Below are positions 16,913 through 25,616 of a stretch of 64,000 bases of DNA, one piece after another; the stretch's first letter is position 1, and every line of letters starts with the position of its first letter. Below the pieces are notes generated by a model. It had not been told where the DNA came from, did no database searches, and was given only the letters and a program-made list of their open reading frames with translations. A program made the position numbers and the translations under genes. The stretch comes from CAZEAN01 sp964510225. GTDB lineage: Bacteria; Planctomycetota; Planctomycetia; Isosphaerales; Isosphaeraceae. Location of the stretch: assembly GCA_964510225.1 (NCBI GenBank), contig CAZEAN010000002.1, positions 62,001 to 126,000 on the forward strand, written 5' to 3'.

Positions 16913-18460
16913 TTAGAGTTGGGTTGGATCCGGGAAAGTGAGGCTTTGGAGGCGAAACGGTTTCTCGCGAGTCTCTTCGAAGATTCGGTTTGGGTCGAAG
17001 AAGGGATTCTCGGTCGGTCGAGTGACGGGCATCGTCGCGAGCCATTCCTGGAGTTCATCCTGCAACGATCGGACGATTGCTGGCAGCTCATCTGCGAGGT
17101 TTCGCTGCTCGCCGATATCCTCGACCAAGTCGAAAAGCTGTAGCTGGGGACCAGGTCGATAACGGCCTTCCCGATCAAACCGATCACCGAAGTAATCGAT
17201 TAACTTGTACCGCCCCTGTCGGATGACGGCGCAGGGCGTGAGTCCCCACCGGAGGTCATAGAGCGGAAAATACCAGTAGAGTGATCGGGTCGGAAACGAG
17301 TCCTCCTGGCGAAGGATCGGCATCAGACTCTCGCCATCGAGAAGATGATCAGGAGGATCGCTGGCTCCGGCGATTTCAAGAAATGTAGGGAAAAAGTCGA
17401 CGACGTGAACTGGGGTCTTCTGGGTGATCCCTGGTTCGATTGTCCACGGCCACCGGATGATCAAAGGGACGCGGATCCCGCCTTCGTAAGGACTCCCCTT
17501 CCCAGCACGGAGCGGACTGTTGTCGAATTGTTGGTCCTTGAGCGGGAGTCTGAGGAATCCCTCTGAATCAGTTTCGATGGGCTCGATGTCGTAACGATCT
17601 GAGACACCACCGTTATCGGAAACAAAGACGACGACCGTCCGACGGCTCAAGTCTAGGTCGTTCAGCTTGGTCATCAGCCGACCAATCGAGTGATCGAGAT
17701 GTTCGATTGCCGCTAGGTAGGTGGCGTTGAACATCCCAGTTTCGGGATAGCCTTGATCAAGATATTTTTGAACGATCGGTTTTGGCGCAACCACGACGCC
17801 GTGAATCGTATGATGGGCTAAGTAACAGAAAAAGGGACGATCCTGGTTGGCTTCGATGAATTGAATGGCCCGGTCCGTCAGGTAGTCAACCCCTCGGTCT
17901 TGTCCAACACTGAAGAGGGATCGCGGAACTTCGGGGGCAGCGTCATCAAAGCCATAATGGCTCGAGGCTTCAGGCTTCAGTCCCAGATAACTTCCGTCTT
18001 CATTGGTTGTGAGATGCCACTTGCCGATGCAGGCGGTGGTATATCCTGATTCCTTCAGTGCATCGGCGATCGTCAAAGTGTTCCGCGAAAGCTGTTCAGT
18101 ATAGGTGGATTCTTGAACTCGGGCCCAGGGATAACCGTACCATGGGATAACATGCCACATTCCATTCCGTGCGGTATGTTGTCCTGTTAGCAAGGAGGCT
18201 CGTGTCGGTGTGCATTGTGGGGTCACATATCCGTCAGTGAATCGGATCCCTTGGCTTGCGAGTCGGTCGAGATGAGGGGTCGGGACGCGATCATTCCTAT
18301 AACAACCGAGTGTCGGCCATCCTTGATCGTCTGTGAGTATCAGGAGGATGTTCGGCCGTTGGTTGGTTCCATCAATCGATTGCTTGACCTGCTCGGAAGC
18401 CAAGAGATTGGTGACCCTTCCGAGTGAAAGAATAATGATGAGTGCCTTTAGTACCATCAT
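16913..18460 (-). CDS. Arylsulfatase-type sulfatase, exported
   Basis: 515 residues from ATG at 18460, with GGAGGAGGG at 18468-18476. The frame runs upstream to 18742, but that part overlaps the divergent cytochrome gene and lacks a signal peptide. Residues 1-22 (MMVLKALIIILSLGRVTNLL) are a signal peptide. The S1 sulfatase fold is shown by LTDDQGWP near residues 42-49 (metal-binding Asp pair), Cys83 in CTPTRASLLTGQ (the CxPxR site converted to formylglycine), GKWHL and SDNGG. It removes sulfate esters from glycans or aryl substrates; the actual substrate cannot be read from sequence. It would need a formylglycine-generating enzyme. The only FGE-like domain in the window is fused to a kinase and may not serve this role. 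Confidence 0.9.
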   Translation of the reverse strand: MMVLKALIIILSLGRVTNLLASEQVKQSIDGTNQRPNILLILTDDQGWPTLGCYRNDRVPTPHLDRLASQGIRFTDGYVTPQCTPTRASLLTGQHTARNGMWHVIPWYGYPWARVQESTYTEQLSRNTLTIADALKESGYTTACIGKWHLTTNEDGSYLGLKPEASSHYGFDDAAPEVPRSLFSVGQDRGVDYLTDRAIQFIEANQDRPFFCYLAHHTIHGVVVAPKPIVQKYLDQGYPETGMFNATYLAAIEHLDHSIGRLMTKLNDLDLSRRTVVVFVSDNGGVSDRYDIEPIETDSEGFLRLPLKDQQFDNSPLRAGKGSPYEGGIRVPLIIRWPWTIEPGITQKTPVHVVDFFPTFLEIAGASDPPDHLLDGESLMPILRQEDSFPTRSLYWYFPLYDLRWGLTPCAVIRQGRYKLIDYFGDRFDREGRYRPGPQLQLFDLVEDIGEQRNLADELPAIVRSLQDELQEWLATMPVTRPTENPFFDPNRIFEETREKPFRLQSLTFPDPTQL

Positions 18461-18617
18461 GGTTCGGCCCTCCTCCAATCTATCTCCAGGTAGAATCCCG
18501 ACTTGTTGCTTTGGGGGGAGCGGTCTAAAATCAGAACCTAAAGTCTCATCTGATGCACTCTTGATCATCGAAATCCCGTGAAACTGCCCGCCCTTTACCG
18601 ATAGAGGAGGAGTCCAC

Positions 18618-19304
18618 GTGTCCAATCCGATCGGGCCAACCGAACGTGAGCACGCCGCGTCACTCCAAACGCAACTGGTCCATAAACACCCGGCGGCAAT
18701 CCGTTGGATGCACTGGATCAATTTTCCGGTTCTCTTCATCATGATCTACAGTGGATTACGGATCTACTGGGCGAACCACCAATATTTCTGGTTTCCCGAC
18801 TCATTTTACGACCTCCTCGTTTTGGAACGGCACCTTGCCGACGGCATGAAAATTCACTTTTCGTTTATGTGGATTTTTGCTATCAACGGTCTTACTTATG
18901 TGACTTTTCTTCTCGCTTCGGGTGAGTGGCGGGTGCTCTTTCCAAACCGAGCGACCCTCAGCGAAGCCAAAGACGTCGTGTTGCACGACCTCGGGATCAG
19001 CAAGAAACCGCTGCCCGACCGTAAATTTAATGGCGCACAGCGAATCGCCTACACCGGAGTCATTCTGCTCGGCGCCGGTTCATTGATCACTGGGCTGGCG
19101 ATCTACAAACCAGTCCAACTTGGTTGGCTCATTGCCCTCCTCGGCGGCTATCAAGCGGCCCGTATTGAGCATTTTTACATTACCATGGCTTACCTGGCGT
19201 TCTTTGTCATTCACATCGTGCAAGTCATCAAGGCGGGCTGGAACAACTTCCGTTCCATGGTAACTGGCTACGAATTGGTGAAGCCTAAAATTGATGAGGC
19301 TTGA
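18618..19304 (+). CDS. Cytochrome b561-type membrane subunit
   Basis: 228 residues from GTG at 18618, with GAGGAGG at 18604-18610. Four to five hydrophobic segments and conserved histidines (HPAAIRWMHW near 28-37, LERHLADGMKIHFSF near 74-88, and histidines in the last two helices, HFYITMAYLAFFVIHIVQV) indicate a di-haem cytochrome b561 or formate-dehydrogenase gamma type domain. It would carry electrons between the quinone pool and a periplasmic partner. The partner is very likely the molybdopterin enzyme encoded 87 bp downstream on the same strand. That arrangement recalls the MsrP-MsrQ (YedY-YedZ) pair, although this protein does not obviously belong to the MsrQ subfamily. Confidence 0.82.
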   Translation: MSNPIGPTEREHAASLQTQLVHKHPAAIRWMHWINFPVLFIMIYSGLRIYWANHQYFWFPDSFYDLLVLERHLADGMKIHFSFMWIFAINGLTYVTFLLASGEWRVLFPNRATLSEAKDVVLHDLGISKKPLPDRKFNGAQRIAYTGVILLGAGSLITGLAIYKPVQLGWLIALLGGYQAARIEHFYITMAYLAFFVIHIVQVIKAGWNNFRSMVTGYELVKPKIDEA

Positions 19305-19391
19305 ATCGGTTTCGGCCATTGCGACCGAGCCAATCAACGATTCCGGGGTTTGATCGAGCCAAGCGACAATGCTGAGGTGAGGAACTGATTC

Positions 19392-20351
19392 ATGAGCGAC
19401 GCACATCAACACGATCCGTCCCCTCCGGTGGAAGAGCCTACCACGTCGGTGCCGGAGTCGAGTTCAACGTCGGTGAGTGCGGCAAAAGCCCCACAGAGTG
19501 GGACCGGTCAATCTCCGAATGGGTCCGAAAACGTTCCAGTTGCTGAACTGGTCGGACTTGACGCGAAACGTCTCTCCAGAAGAAAGACACTTCGGTCATT
19601 TGCCATTGGCGGAACGGTCGCAGCCTCGGTGTATGGCTTTTGGCGTTGGATTGCGACTCGCCCCGAGATCGGTGGTGTCGCGCGACCACTCCGGCGTGTC
19701 CTTGAGTTCAATGAGCAACTTGGCCGTTCGTTGTTTTCCGATTCGCATCTGGCCCGAGAATTTGATCCCTCCCGCTCTCGGATGCCTAAGGCGAATGGTC
19801 GTTACGGGCTCCGTGAGGAGCTCAACGTTGACGACTGGAAGCTCGTCGTTAACCAAGAAGGGGACGGCACCACACAGACTTTTACGATGGATGACCTCTA
19901 TGATCTCAAACTGCCTCGGGTGGAGATGGTCACCGAACTAATGTGTATCGAAGGATGGAGTCAGATTGTCCATTGGAGCGGTTTTCGGTTTGCTGACTTT
20001 GCCGCCCGGCTCGGTCTGGCGTCGCGTCAAGGAACACCGTACGAACCTGATGTACGCCCCGATGATTTGTTTGACTATGTCTCAATCACGACTCCCTTCA
20101 ATCCAGACAATCCATCCGATTACTACTATGTCGGCCTTGATATGCCCAGTGCTCTCCATCCGCAGACCCTCCTCTGTGATCGGATGCAGGGTGAGCCATT
20201 AGAACCGAAACATGGGGCACCACTTCGTTTGGTGATCCCCGTGAAGTATGGAGTCAAGAACATCAAGCGGATCGGCCAAATCCAGTTCCAAGATACCCGT
20301 CCCGACGACTTTTGGGCCGAGCGTGGCTATGACTGGTACGTCGGTCTCTAA
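19392..20351 (+). CDS. Sulfite-oxidase-type molybdopterin-dependent oxidoreductase
   Basis: 319 residues from ATG at 19392. A polar, Ser/Pro-rich N-terminus leads to SRRKTLRSFAIGGTVAASVY (residues ~62-81), which fits a twin-arginine signal or anchor. The remainder is an oxidoreductase molybdopterin-binding domain of the sulfite oxidase/MsrP fold. Cys185 in TELMCIEGWSQ is the expected molybdenum ligand, and GLDMPSALHPQTLL and HGAPLRLVIPVKYGVKNIK are conserved blocks around the cofactor and substrate site. It likely oxidises or reduces a small sulfur compound or a methionine sulfoxide in the periplasm, with electrons passed by the cytochrome b encoded upstream. Which reaction it performs cannot be decided from sequence. 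Confidence 0.85.
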   Translation: MSDAHQHDPSPPVEEPTTSVPESSSTSVSAAKAPQSGTGQSPNGSENVPVAELVGLDAKRLSRRKTLRSFAIGGTVAASVYGFWRWIATRPEIGGVARPLRRVLEFNEQLGRSLFSDSHLAREFDPSRSRMPKANGRYGLREELNVDDWKLVVNQEGDGTTQTFTMDDLYDLKLPRVEMVTELMCIEGWSQIVHWSGFRFADFAARLGLASRQGTPYEPDVRPDDLFDYVSITTPFNPDNPSDYYYVGLDMPSALHPQTLLCDRMQGEPLEPKHGAPLRLVIPVKYGVKNIKRIGQIQFQDTRPDDFWAERGYDWYVGL

Positions 20352-20380
20352 GTGTTAGCCGTCTTCGACTTTGCTTCAAC

Positions 20381-20406
20381 GCCCCCCTTCGATTCGAGTG
20401 GGGGGC
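20381..20406. terminator. GC-rich inverted repeat between convergent genes
   Basis: GCCCCCC, twelve-base loop, GGGGGGC: a perfect 7-bp stem located between the sulfite-oxidase-type gene and the convergent membrane-protein gene. Probably a shared terminator. No U-tract is visible on either side. Confidence 0.5.
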
Positions 20407-20410
20407 CTGT

Positions 20411-21757
20411 TCAAGATCTCGATTCTGCAGCAACAGTAATCTCTTCGGGGAGGGTCGGGACCGCTTTGGCGGCGACTTCCACCGTTTGGCTGCCAAGTTC
20501 GATCAGCGCTGAAAGTGTGATGAGTCCGACAAAAAGTGTTGCGTAGTGAGTGTAACTATCGGCGGCCATTAAGACCCAAGATTGAGGCTCAAGTGAGAGG
20601 AGTAGCCATTTGGTGATTCCGGTGGCAATCCCTGCAGCGAGCCCTCCGAGTCCGATAGTCGCTAGGAGTCGTCCACCGTTGTACTTGAGCAATCGGCCGT
20701 AACCATCGAGTGCAGAACCCATGGTCCCACGACACCACGGTGCGGCGCCGGCGATTCCCACTGTTGCAATCGCGATTCCTTGAAGAATGATTAAGCCGGG
20801 TCCTCTCAGCAAGAAGGCGAAGACCGGTGCTGCACCAGTAGGGGCATACTCAAGCGCGAGGAAGGCCATCAGACTGAGGTACCTCGCTGGTAGTGCTGCA
20901 ACGGCTGCAAGCGTTGCTGCGGGCATTAACCTGAGGACTACAGGGAGATCGACGATCCGGGTCTCGACCATCGATTCAAACCTCCGGAGTTCCGTAAAGA
21001 CCCAGGCAGCAAGGAGGCCATCGCAAGTCGCCATCAGGATCGGGATCAGCACGATGTCGATAATCAGGCACGATTCCATCGGGAGGTCGGACGAGACGTC
21101 GATCAGACTGATGCTGCGGTACAGCAGGTAGAATGACGCAGCGGCCCAGCAATAAGTCGACCACGAAGGAAGTGACCCAGTGGGGGCATTCCGACGCTGA
21201 CCCATATCGAACGCTCCCCAACGATCTGCTGACCCTTTGAACACAATCGCGGCTGAAACGCCAAGCAAGAGTAGGATGTCGCTGAGTCGAAAGAGATCCC
21301 GGACCGGTGTCAGTGCAGCCAAGACGCCTTCTTCCAGGGCGATCTCAGTCACTGATTTTGTTCCCTTGAGTAGGAGAACTTCCGCTAAGGCTGACTCCCG
21401 GCCGAGCCGAGTCCCCATCGAAATCGTCCATGAGAGGACGGTGATTCCGAAGAGGATCATCACGAGTCGGGACGAGTATTTGAGACGAGTCAAGCTCGCA
21501 GAGAGAAGGCGAACATGCCCTGGCAAATCGAGAACTTGGCCGAACGCCTTGGACGGGCCTTGGGCGACAGACGCGATGATCAAGAGCGCCAAGAGCCCAA
21601 ACAACCAGGTCCAAAGGCCGAGGTTGCTCGGCGTTGGTGACGGGGAAGTGAGGATCTGGCTCCAGGTCCATCGTTTGAGTGCTAACGCTGCGACTTCGTC
21701 TTCGACGCTGCTCCGCTGAGCCCAGAGCATCGGTATCATCAACAGACGATCCAACAA
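20411..21757 (-). CDS. Multi-pass membrane protein of unknown function
   Basis: 448 residues from TTG at 21757 or 442 from ATG at 21739; neither has a clean ribosome binding site, though GGGGGA at 21762-21767 sits close to the TTG. Eight or more hydrophobic segments are spread along the protein (for example WTWLFGLLALLIIASVA near 50, MILFGITVLSWTI near 105, IIDIVLIPILMATCDGLLAA near 235, and ATIGLGGLAAGIATGI near 370). There is a charged loop after the first helix and a short acidic C-terminus. I do not recognise the family and see no catalytic motif. It converges on the sulfite-oxidase-type gene and is divergent from mfd, so context does not suggest a role. Confidence 0.75.
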   Translation of the reverse strand: MLDRLLMIPMLWAQRSSVEDEVAALALKRWTWSQILTSPSPTPSNLGLWTWLFGLLALLIIASVAQGPSKAFGQVLDLPGHVRLLSASLTRLKYSSRLVMILFGITVLSWTISMGTRLGRESALAEVLLLKGTKSVTEIALEEGVLAALTPVRDLFRLSDILLLLGVSAAIVFKGSADRWGAFDMGQRRNAPTGSLPSWSTYCWAAASFYLLYRSISLIDVSSDLPMESCLIIDIVLIPILMATCDGLLAAWVFTELRRFESMVETRIVDLPVVLRLMPAATLAAVAALPARYLSLMAFLALEYAPTGAAPVFAFLLRGPGLIILQGIAIATVGIAGAAPWCRGTMGSALDGYGRLLKYNGGRLLATIGLGGLAAGIATGITKWLLLSLEPQSWVLMAADSYTHYATLFVGLITLSALIELGSQTVEVAAKAVPTLPEEITVAAESRS

Positions 21758-22083
21758 CCCGTCCCCCGACTCTCACCATGTATTTGAAGGTCTACGCGAC
21801 TGCATTGTAGTGTAGCGATCGCTCCCCTTGGAAACATCGTTTTACTCCGAACGAATTCATTATTCAGCAAAAAAGGAGGATACTCGAGATTCGTCTGCGG
21901 TCCCATGGGTCCCTGCAACCGCCGGAGAGAATCTCACGGAACCGAAGATAGCCTGCCTTCGACCACGACGCGGCCTGAGGGATTGTTGGCGAAGCTGAAG
22001 TTTCCCTAGGCGGATCTTGATTACCGTCATACATTAGATCGCTTTGCCAGTTGTTCACTCTCTGACTCTGCGACGAGGCTCCG
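21758..22083. other. Divergent intergenic region upstream of mfd
   Basis: About 326 bp. Apart from an 8-bp palindrome GCGATCGC at 21815-21822, I see nothing beyond presumed promoters for mfd and the membrane-protein gene. Confidence 0.45.
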
Positions 22084-25000
22084 ATGGCGGAACGGGCAGC
22101 AGAACCGAAGACAGAATCACGAGGCCTTAGCGACCTCACCCGACTGATCCAACGCTCGGACGGCTTCGTCGAGTTAACCGCTGCGTTGAAGAATGGCCGT
22201 AGTGGCACGATCGACGGTGCCTGGGGATCGTCGGGGCCGTTGGCGATTGCCGCCCTCTCTTGGCAGATTCCATCCCCTCTCTTGGTCGTGCTGCCTCATA
22301 TTGGCGATCTCGAAGAATTTGCCGAGGATCTTGCTGCTTTTGCCGGTCTCCGAGTCGAGATTGTACCGGCTTGGGAGAAGTCTCCTGCCGAGGCACCACC
22401 AGGAGACGAGTTGATCGGGCGACGTCTTCGAGTTGCACGATCGATCCTCAGTGACGATCCACCACGACTCGTGGTCGCTCCGATCCCTGCCCTCCTGCAA
22501 CCGTTTCCTGGGCCAGAAGCCTTGGCGCGCGGGTCTCGAAAAATTCGGGTTGGGGAGACCATCCCCCTCGAAGAACTAATTGGTTGGCTCACTGAGCGTG
22601 GGATGACGCGAGTTGAGGTGGTTGAGGTCGCCGGCGAGTTCAGCCTCCGAGGAGGAATCCTCGATGTCTTCCCAACGGATCAAACGCTCCCCTTCCGGGT
22701 TGAGTTTTTTGGGGACGATGTGGACTCGATCCGTCCTTTCGATCCTGAGACTCAACGATCGCTCGGCAAGGAAGAGGAGGTCAGTCTCGCCGTTCCACTT
22801 GACCCTGGCCTAACAAGTGACGAGACCAGCCACCTGATCGATCTCTTTCCGGAGGGATCGGTAGTGGCTTTGGTCGAACCAACCGACCTCAAAGAGCAAG
22901 GGGAACGCTACCTTGGGAGGCTCAGTGACCCTCGGGGTTTCTACACGTTGGAGTCGGTCTTCAAGCATCTGATCCAGCGACCTTCGGTGACGGTCGCTGC
23001 GGTCTCTGCTGGCATGAGCCTCGAAACGACCTGTCGGCTTCGGGTCGAGAGTGTGGAACGATTCTCTGGTGAACTCAGCAAAGTGAAGGAGGAACTAGAG
23101 ACAGCCTCCGAAGGAAATGACGTGCTGATCGCCTGCCGGAATCAGTCAGAGATCGATCGATTGACCGAGGTGTTCGAAGGATCGACACTTGTTGAATCTG
23201 GTCGGGTTCGATACACGGTTGGCCGAGTCCGATCGGGGTTTCGACTGGTCGATCATGGCGTCCTCGTCATCGGCGATCATGAACTTTTCGATCGCGGAGC
23301 GGTCCGCCAGACTCCAAAGCGTCGGCGCTACGAATCAAGAGCAATCGATAGTTTTCTTGACCTCAATGAGGGTGATCTGGTTGTCCATGTCAGCCACGGG
23401 ATCGCACGTTACCGAGGTCTTCAACTTATCGAGAAGGACCGTGACGCGGGCTATGCTGAAGAACAGCTTGTGCTTGAGTTTGCCGATCGTGCTCGAATCT
23501 ACGTCCCGATCGCCAAGATCGAGCTGGTCCAAAAGTATGTTGGCGGCGGGAAGGCAGATCCAGCGCTTTCGAAGATCGGGACTAGCTCTTGGGAGCGGAA
23601 GAAAAAGCGGGTTGCGGAGGCCGTTGCGGACCTCGCCCAAGATTTGATCGAGATCCAAGCCCAGCGCGCAAGTCAGCCTGGGATCGCCTATGAAGCCGAA
23701 GACGGTCGATGGCTTACCGAGTTCGAGGCTGGGTTCCCGTACCAGGAGACTCCCGACCAACTCGCTGCCATCGAGGCAATCAAAGGAGATATGTCAGCCC
23801 CGAAACCGATGGATCGCTTGATCTGTGGTGATGTCGGCTATGGGAAGACAGAAGTTGCAATGAGGGCGGCATTCAAGGCCGTTGAAGGTGGTCGACAAGT
23901 CGCGGTCTTGGTCCCGACGACGGTACTCGCTGAGCAACACCACCGGAGTTTCTCAGCACGGATGGCCGAGTTCCCGGTCCGGATCGAGGCGGTAAGTCGT
24001 TTCCGACCCAAGTCGGAAGTCCGCCAAGTCCTTAAAGAGACTTCCGCGGGACGGGTCGACATCTTGATCGGAACCCATCGGATCGTCCAAAAGGATGTCG
24101 CGTTTCATGACCTCGGCTTGATCATCATCGATGAAGAGCAACGTTTCGGTGTTGAAGACAAAGAGTGGCTAAAATCACTCCGCGCGACCGTTGAAGTGCT
24201 GACGCTCACCGCCACGCCGATCCCTCGGACACTCCACATGGCTCTCTTGGGGATCCGTGACATCTCGAATTTGGAGACGCCGCCACCTGATCGTAAAGCG
24301 GTCGAGACACGGATCAGTCGATGGGATGACGAATTGATCCGCCAAGCGATCGTCCGCGAGCTGAACCGCGAAGGGCAGATTTACTTCGTTCATAACAAGG
24401 TCTACGACATCGAGTCGATTGCCGATCGTGTTCGATCACTCGTACCCGATGCTCGGGTAATCGTTGGTCATGGTCAGATGACGGGTGATCAACTCGAACG
24501 TGCGATGTTGGCGTTTGTTCGCCGTGAGGCTGATGTCTTGGTGGCAACGACAATTATCGAATCTGGGCTCGATATTCCTAATGCAAACACCATTTTCATC
24601 GATGAGGCCGATCGTGATGGGTTGGCTGATTTGCTCCAGCTCCGTGGTCGGGTTGGCCGTTCGAAGCGGCGGGCTTATGCGTACCTGCTGCTCGACCCCA
24701 AACGGACCGTCGCTCCTAATGCAGTCCGGCGCTTGAAAGCGATTGAGGAGTTCACGGATCTCGGAGCCGGATTCAAGATCGCCTTGCGCGACCTCGAAAT
24801 CCGAGGGGCGGGGAACATCCTCGGTGCGGAACAATCGGGCCACATTGAGGCAGTTGGCTACGAACTCTATTGCTCGCTGTTGGACAGTGCCGTCCGGGCA
24901 ATGAGCGGCCGGGCACAACGCCCGAACTTTGACTGTTCGGTTGAACTCCAATGGCGGGCTTACCTCCCCGCATCTTATGTCCCCTCACACAAACTGAAGG

Positions 25001-25566
25001 TTGAACTTTACCGTCGAGCAAGCCGACTCAGGAGTCTGGAACAGCTCGAAGATTTCCGGAAAGAGCTAGTGGACCGATTTGGCCCCCTTCCCCTCCCAAC
25101 CGCACAGATGCTCACCGAGGCCGAGTTGCGGATTTATGCTGAGCATTGGCAGATCGCGCGGATCCATCTCGAAGACGAGTTCTTAGTGTTGACGTATCGC
25201 AATCCGAGGCGGATTGAAGCACTCGGGAAACAGTACCCCGGTCGGATCCGGATTGTAGACAGCTCCTCCGCTTATGTTCCACTCGAGGGAGCTACAACTG
25301 CGGATGCCATCGCCAAAATTGCCGTTGTGTTACTTCACCCCTCGTCACCAGTGGTCACTAAAGGAGCGACAACAAAATCGAAACCAAAAGCAACAAGGCC
25401 ACCGAAGAAGTCAGCAAAAGGAGGGCAGCAAGCGACCAGAGTCACACCACTGCCAATTTCAACAACGTCCTCCGGTCCTCTTCCAGATGAAACTCCGGTG
25501 ACGGTTCATTATGGCCTTGGACATCGGATGAAACGGCTGAAGAATGAGAGGACGCCAAGAAAATGA
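22084..25566 (+). CDS. mfd: Transcription-repair coupling factor Mfd
   Basis: 1160 residues from ATG at 22084 with GAGG a few bases upstream. Mfd pushes stalled RNA polymerase off DNA lesions and recruits UvrA. Domains: UvrB-like N-terminal region (~30-330), CarD-like RNA-polymerase-interaction domain (~420-500, DLVVHVSHGIARYRGL), and superfamily 2 helicase core with Walker A GDVGYGKT at 582-589 and DEEQ at 683-686. Then come the TATPIPRTLHMAL and GRVGRSKRRAYAYLL motifs and the C-terminal TRCF domain (~960-1075). The length is normal for Mfd. The last ~75 residues are a Lys/Ser/Thr/Pro-rich tail with no clear fold. The gene stands alone and ends 50 bp before the convergent subtilase. Confidence 0.96.
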   Translation: MAERAAEPKTESRGLSDLTRLIQRSDGFVELTAALKNGRSGTIDGAWGSSGPLAIAALSWQIPSPLLVVLPHIGDLEEFAEDLAAFAGLRVEIVPAWEKSPAEAPPGDELIGRRLRVARSILSDDPPRLVVAPIPALLQPFPGPEALARGSRKIRVGETIPLEELIGWLTERGMTRVEVVEVAGEFSLRGGILDVFPTDQTLPFRVEFFGDDVDSIRPFDPETQRSLGKEEEVSLAVPLDPGLTSDETSHLIDLFPEGSVVALVEPTDLKEQGERYLGRLSDPRGFYTLESVFKHLIQRPSVTVAAVSAGMSLETTCRLRVESVERFSGELSKVKEELETASEGNDVLIACRNQSEIDRLTEVFEGSTLVESGRVRYTVGRVRSGFRLVDHGVLVIGDHELFDRGAVRQTPKRRRYESRAIDSFLDLNEGDLVVHVSHGIARYRGLQLIEKDRDAGYAEEQLVLEFADRARIYVPIAKIELVQKYVGGGKADPALSKIGTSSWERKKKRVAEAVADLAQDLIEIQAQRASQPGIAYEAEDGRWLTEFEAGFPYQETPDQLAAIEAIKGDMSAPKPMDRLICGDVGYGKTEVAMRAAFKAVEGGRQVAVLVPTTVLAEQHHRSFSARMAEFPVRIEAVSRFRPKSEVRQVLKETSAGRVDILIGTHRIVQKDVAFHDLGLIIIDEEQRFGVEDKEWLKSLRATVEVLTLTATPIPRTLHMALLGIRDISNLETPPPDRKAVETRISRWDDELIRQAIVRELNREGQIYFVHNKVYDIESIADRVRSLVPDARVIVGHGQMTGDQLERAMLAFVRREADVLVATTIIESGLDIPNANTIFIDEADRDGLADLLQLRGRVGRSKRRAYAYLLLDPKRTVAPNAVRRLKAIEEFTDLGAGFKIALRDLEIRGAGNILGAEQSGHIEAVGYELYCSLLDSAVRAMSGRAQRPNFDCSVELQWRAYLPASYVPSHKLKVELYRRASRLRSLEQLEDFRKELVDRFGPLPLPTAQMLTEAELRIYAEHWQIARIHLEDEFLVLTYRNPRRIEALGKQYPGRIRIVDSSSAYVPLEGATTADAIAKIAVVLLHPSSPVVTKGATTKSKPKATRPPKKSAKGGQQATRVTPLPISTTSSGPLPDETPVTVHYGLGHRMKRLKNERTPRK

Positions 25567-25616
25567 TTCAACACTTCCTTGCCCTCCTCTCGGACTAATG
25601 CAGCGACAACAATCGC

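Noticed and set aside
18461..18742. Upstream extension of the first sulfatase frame
   Set aside because: It overlaps the cytochrome gene, and a strong GGAGGAGGG plus signal peptide mark the start at 18460.
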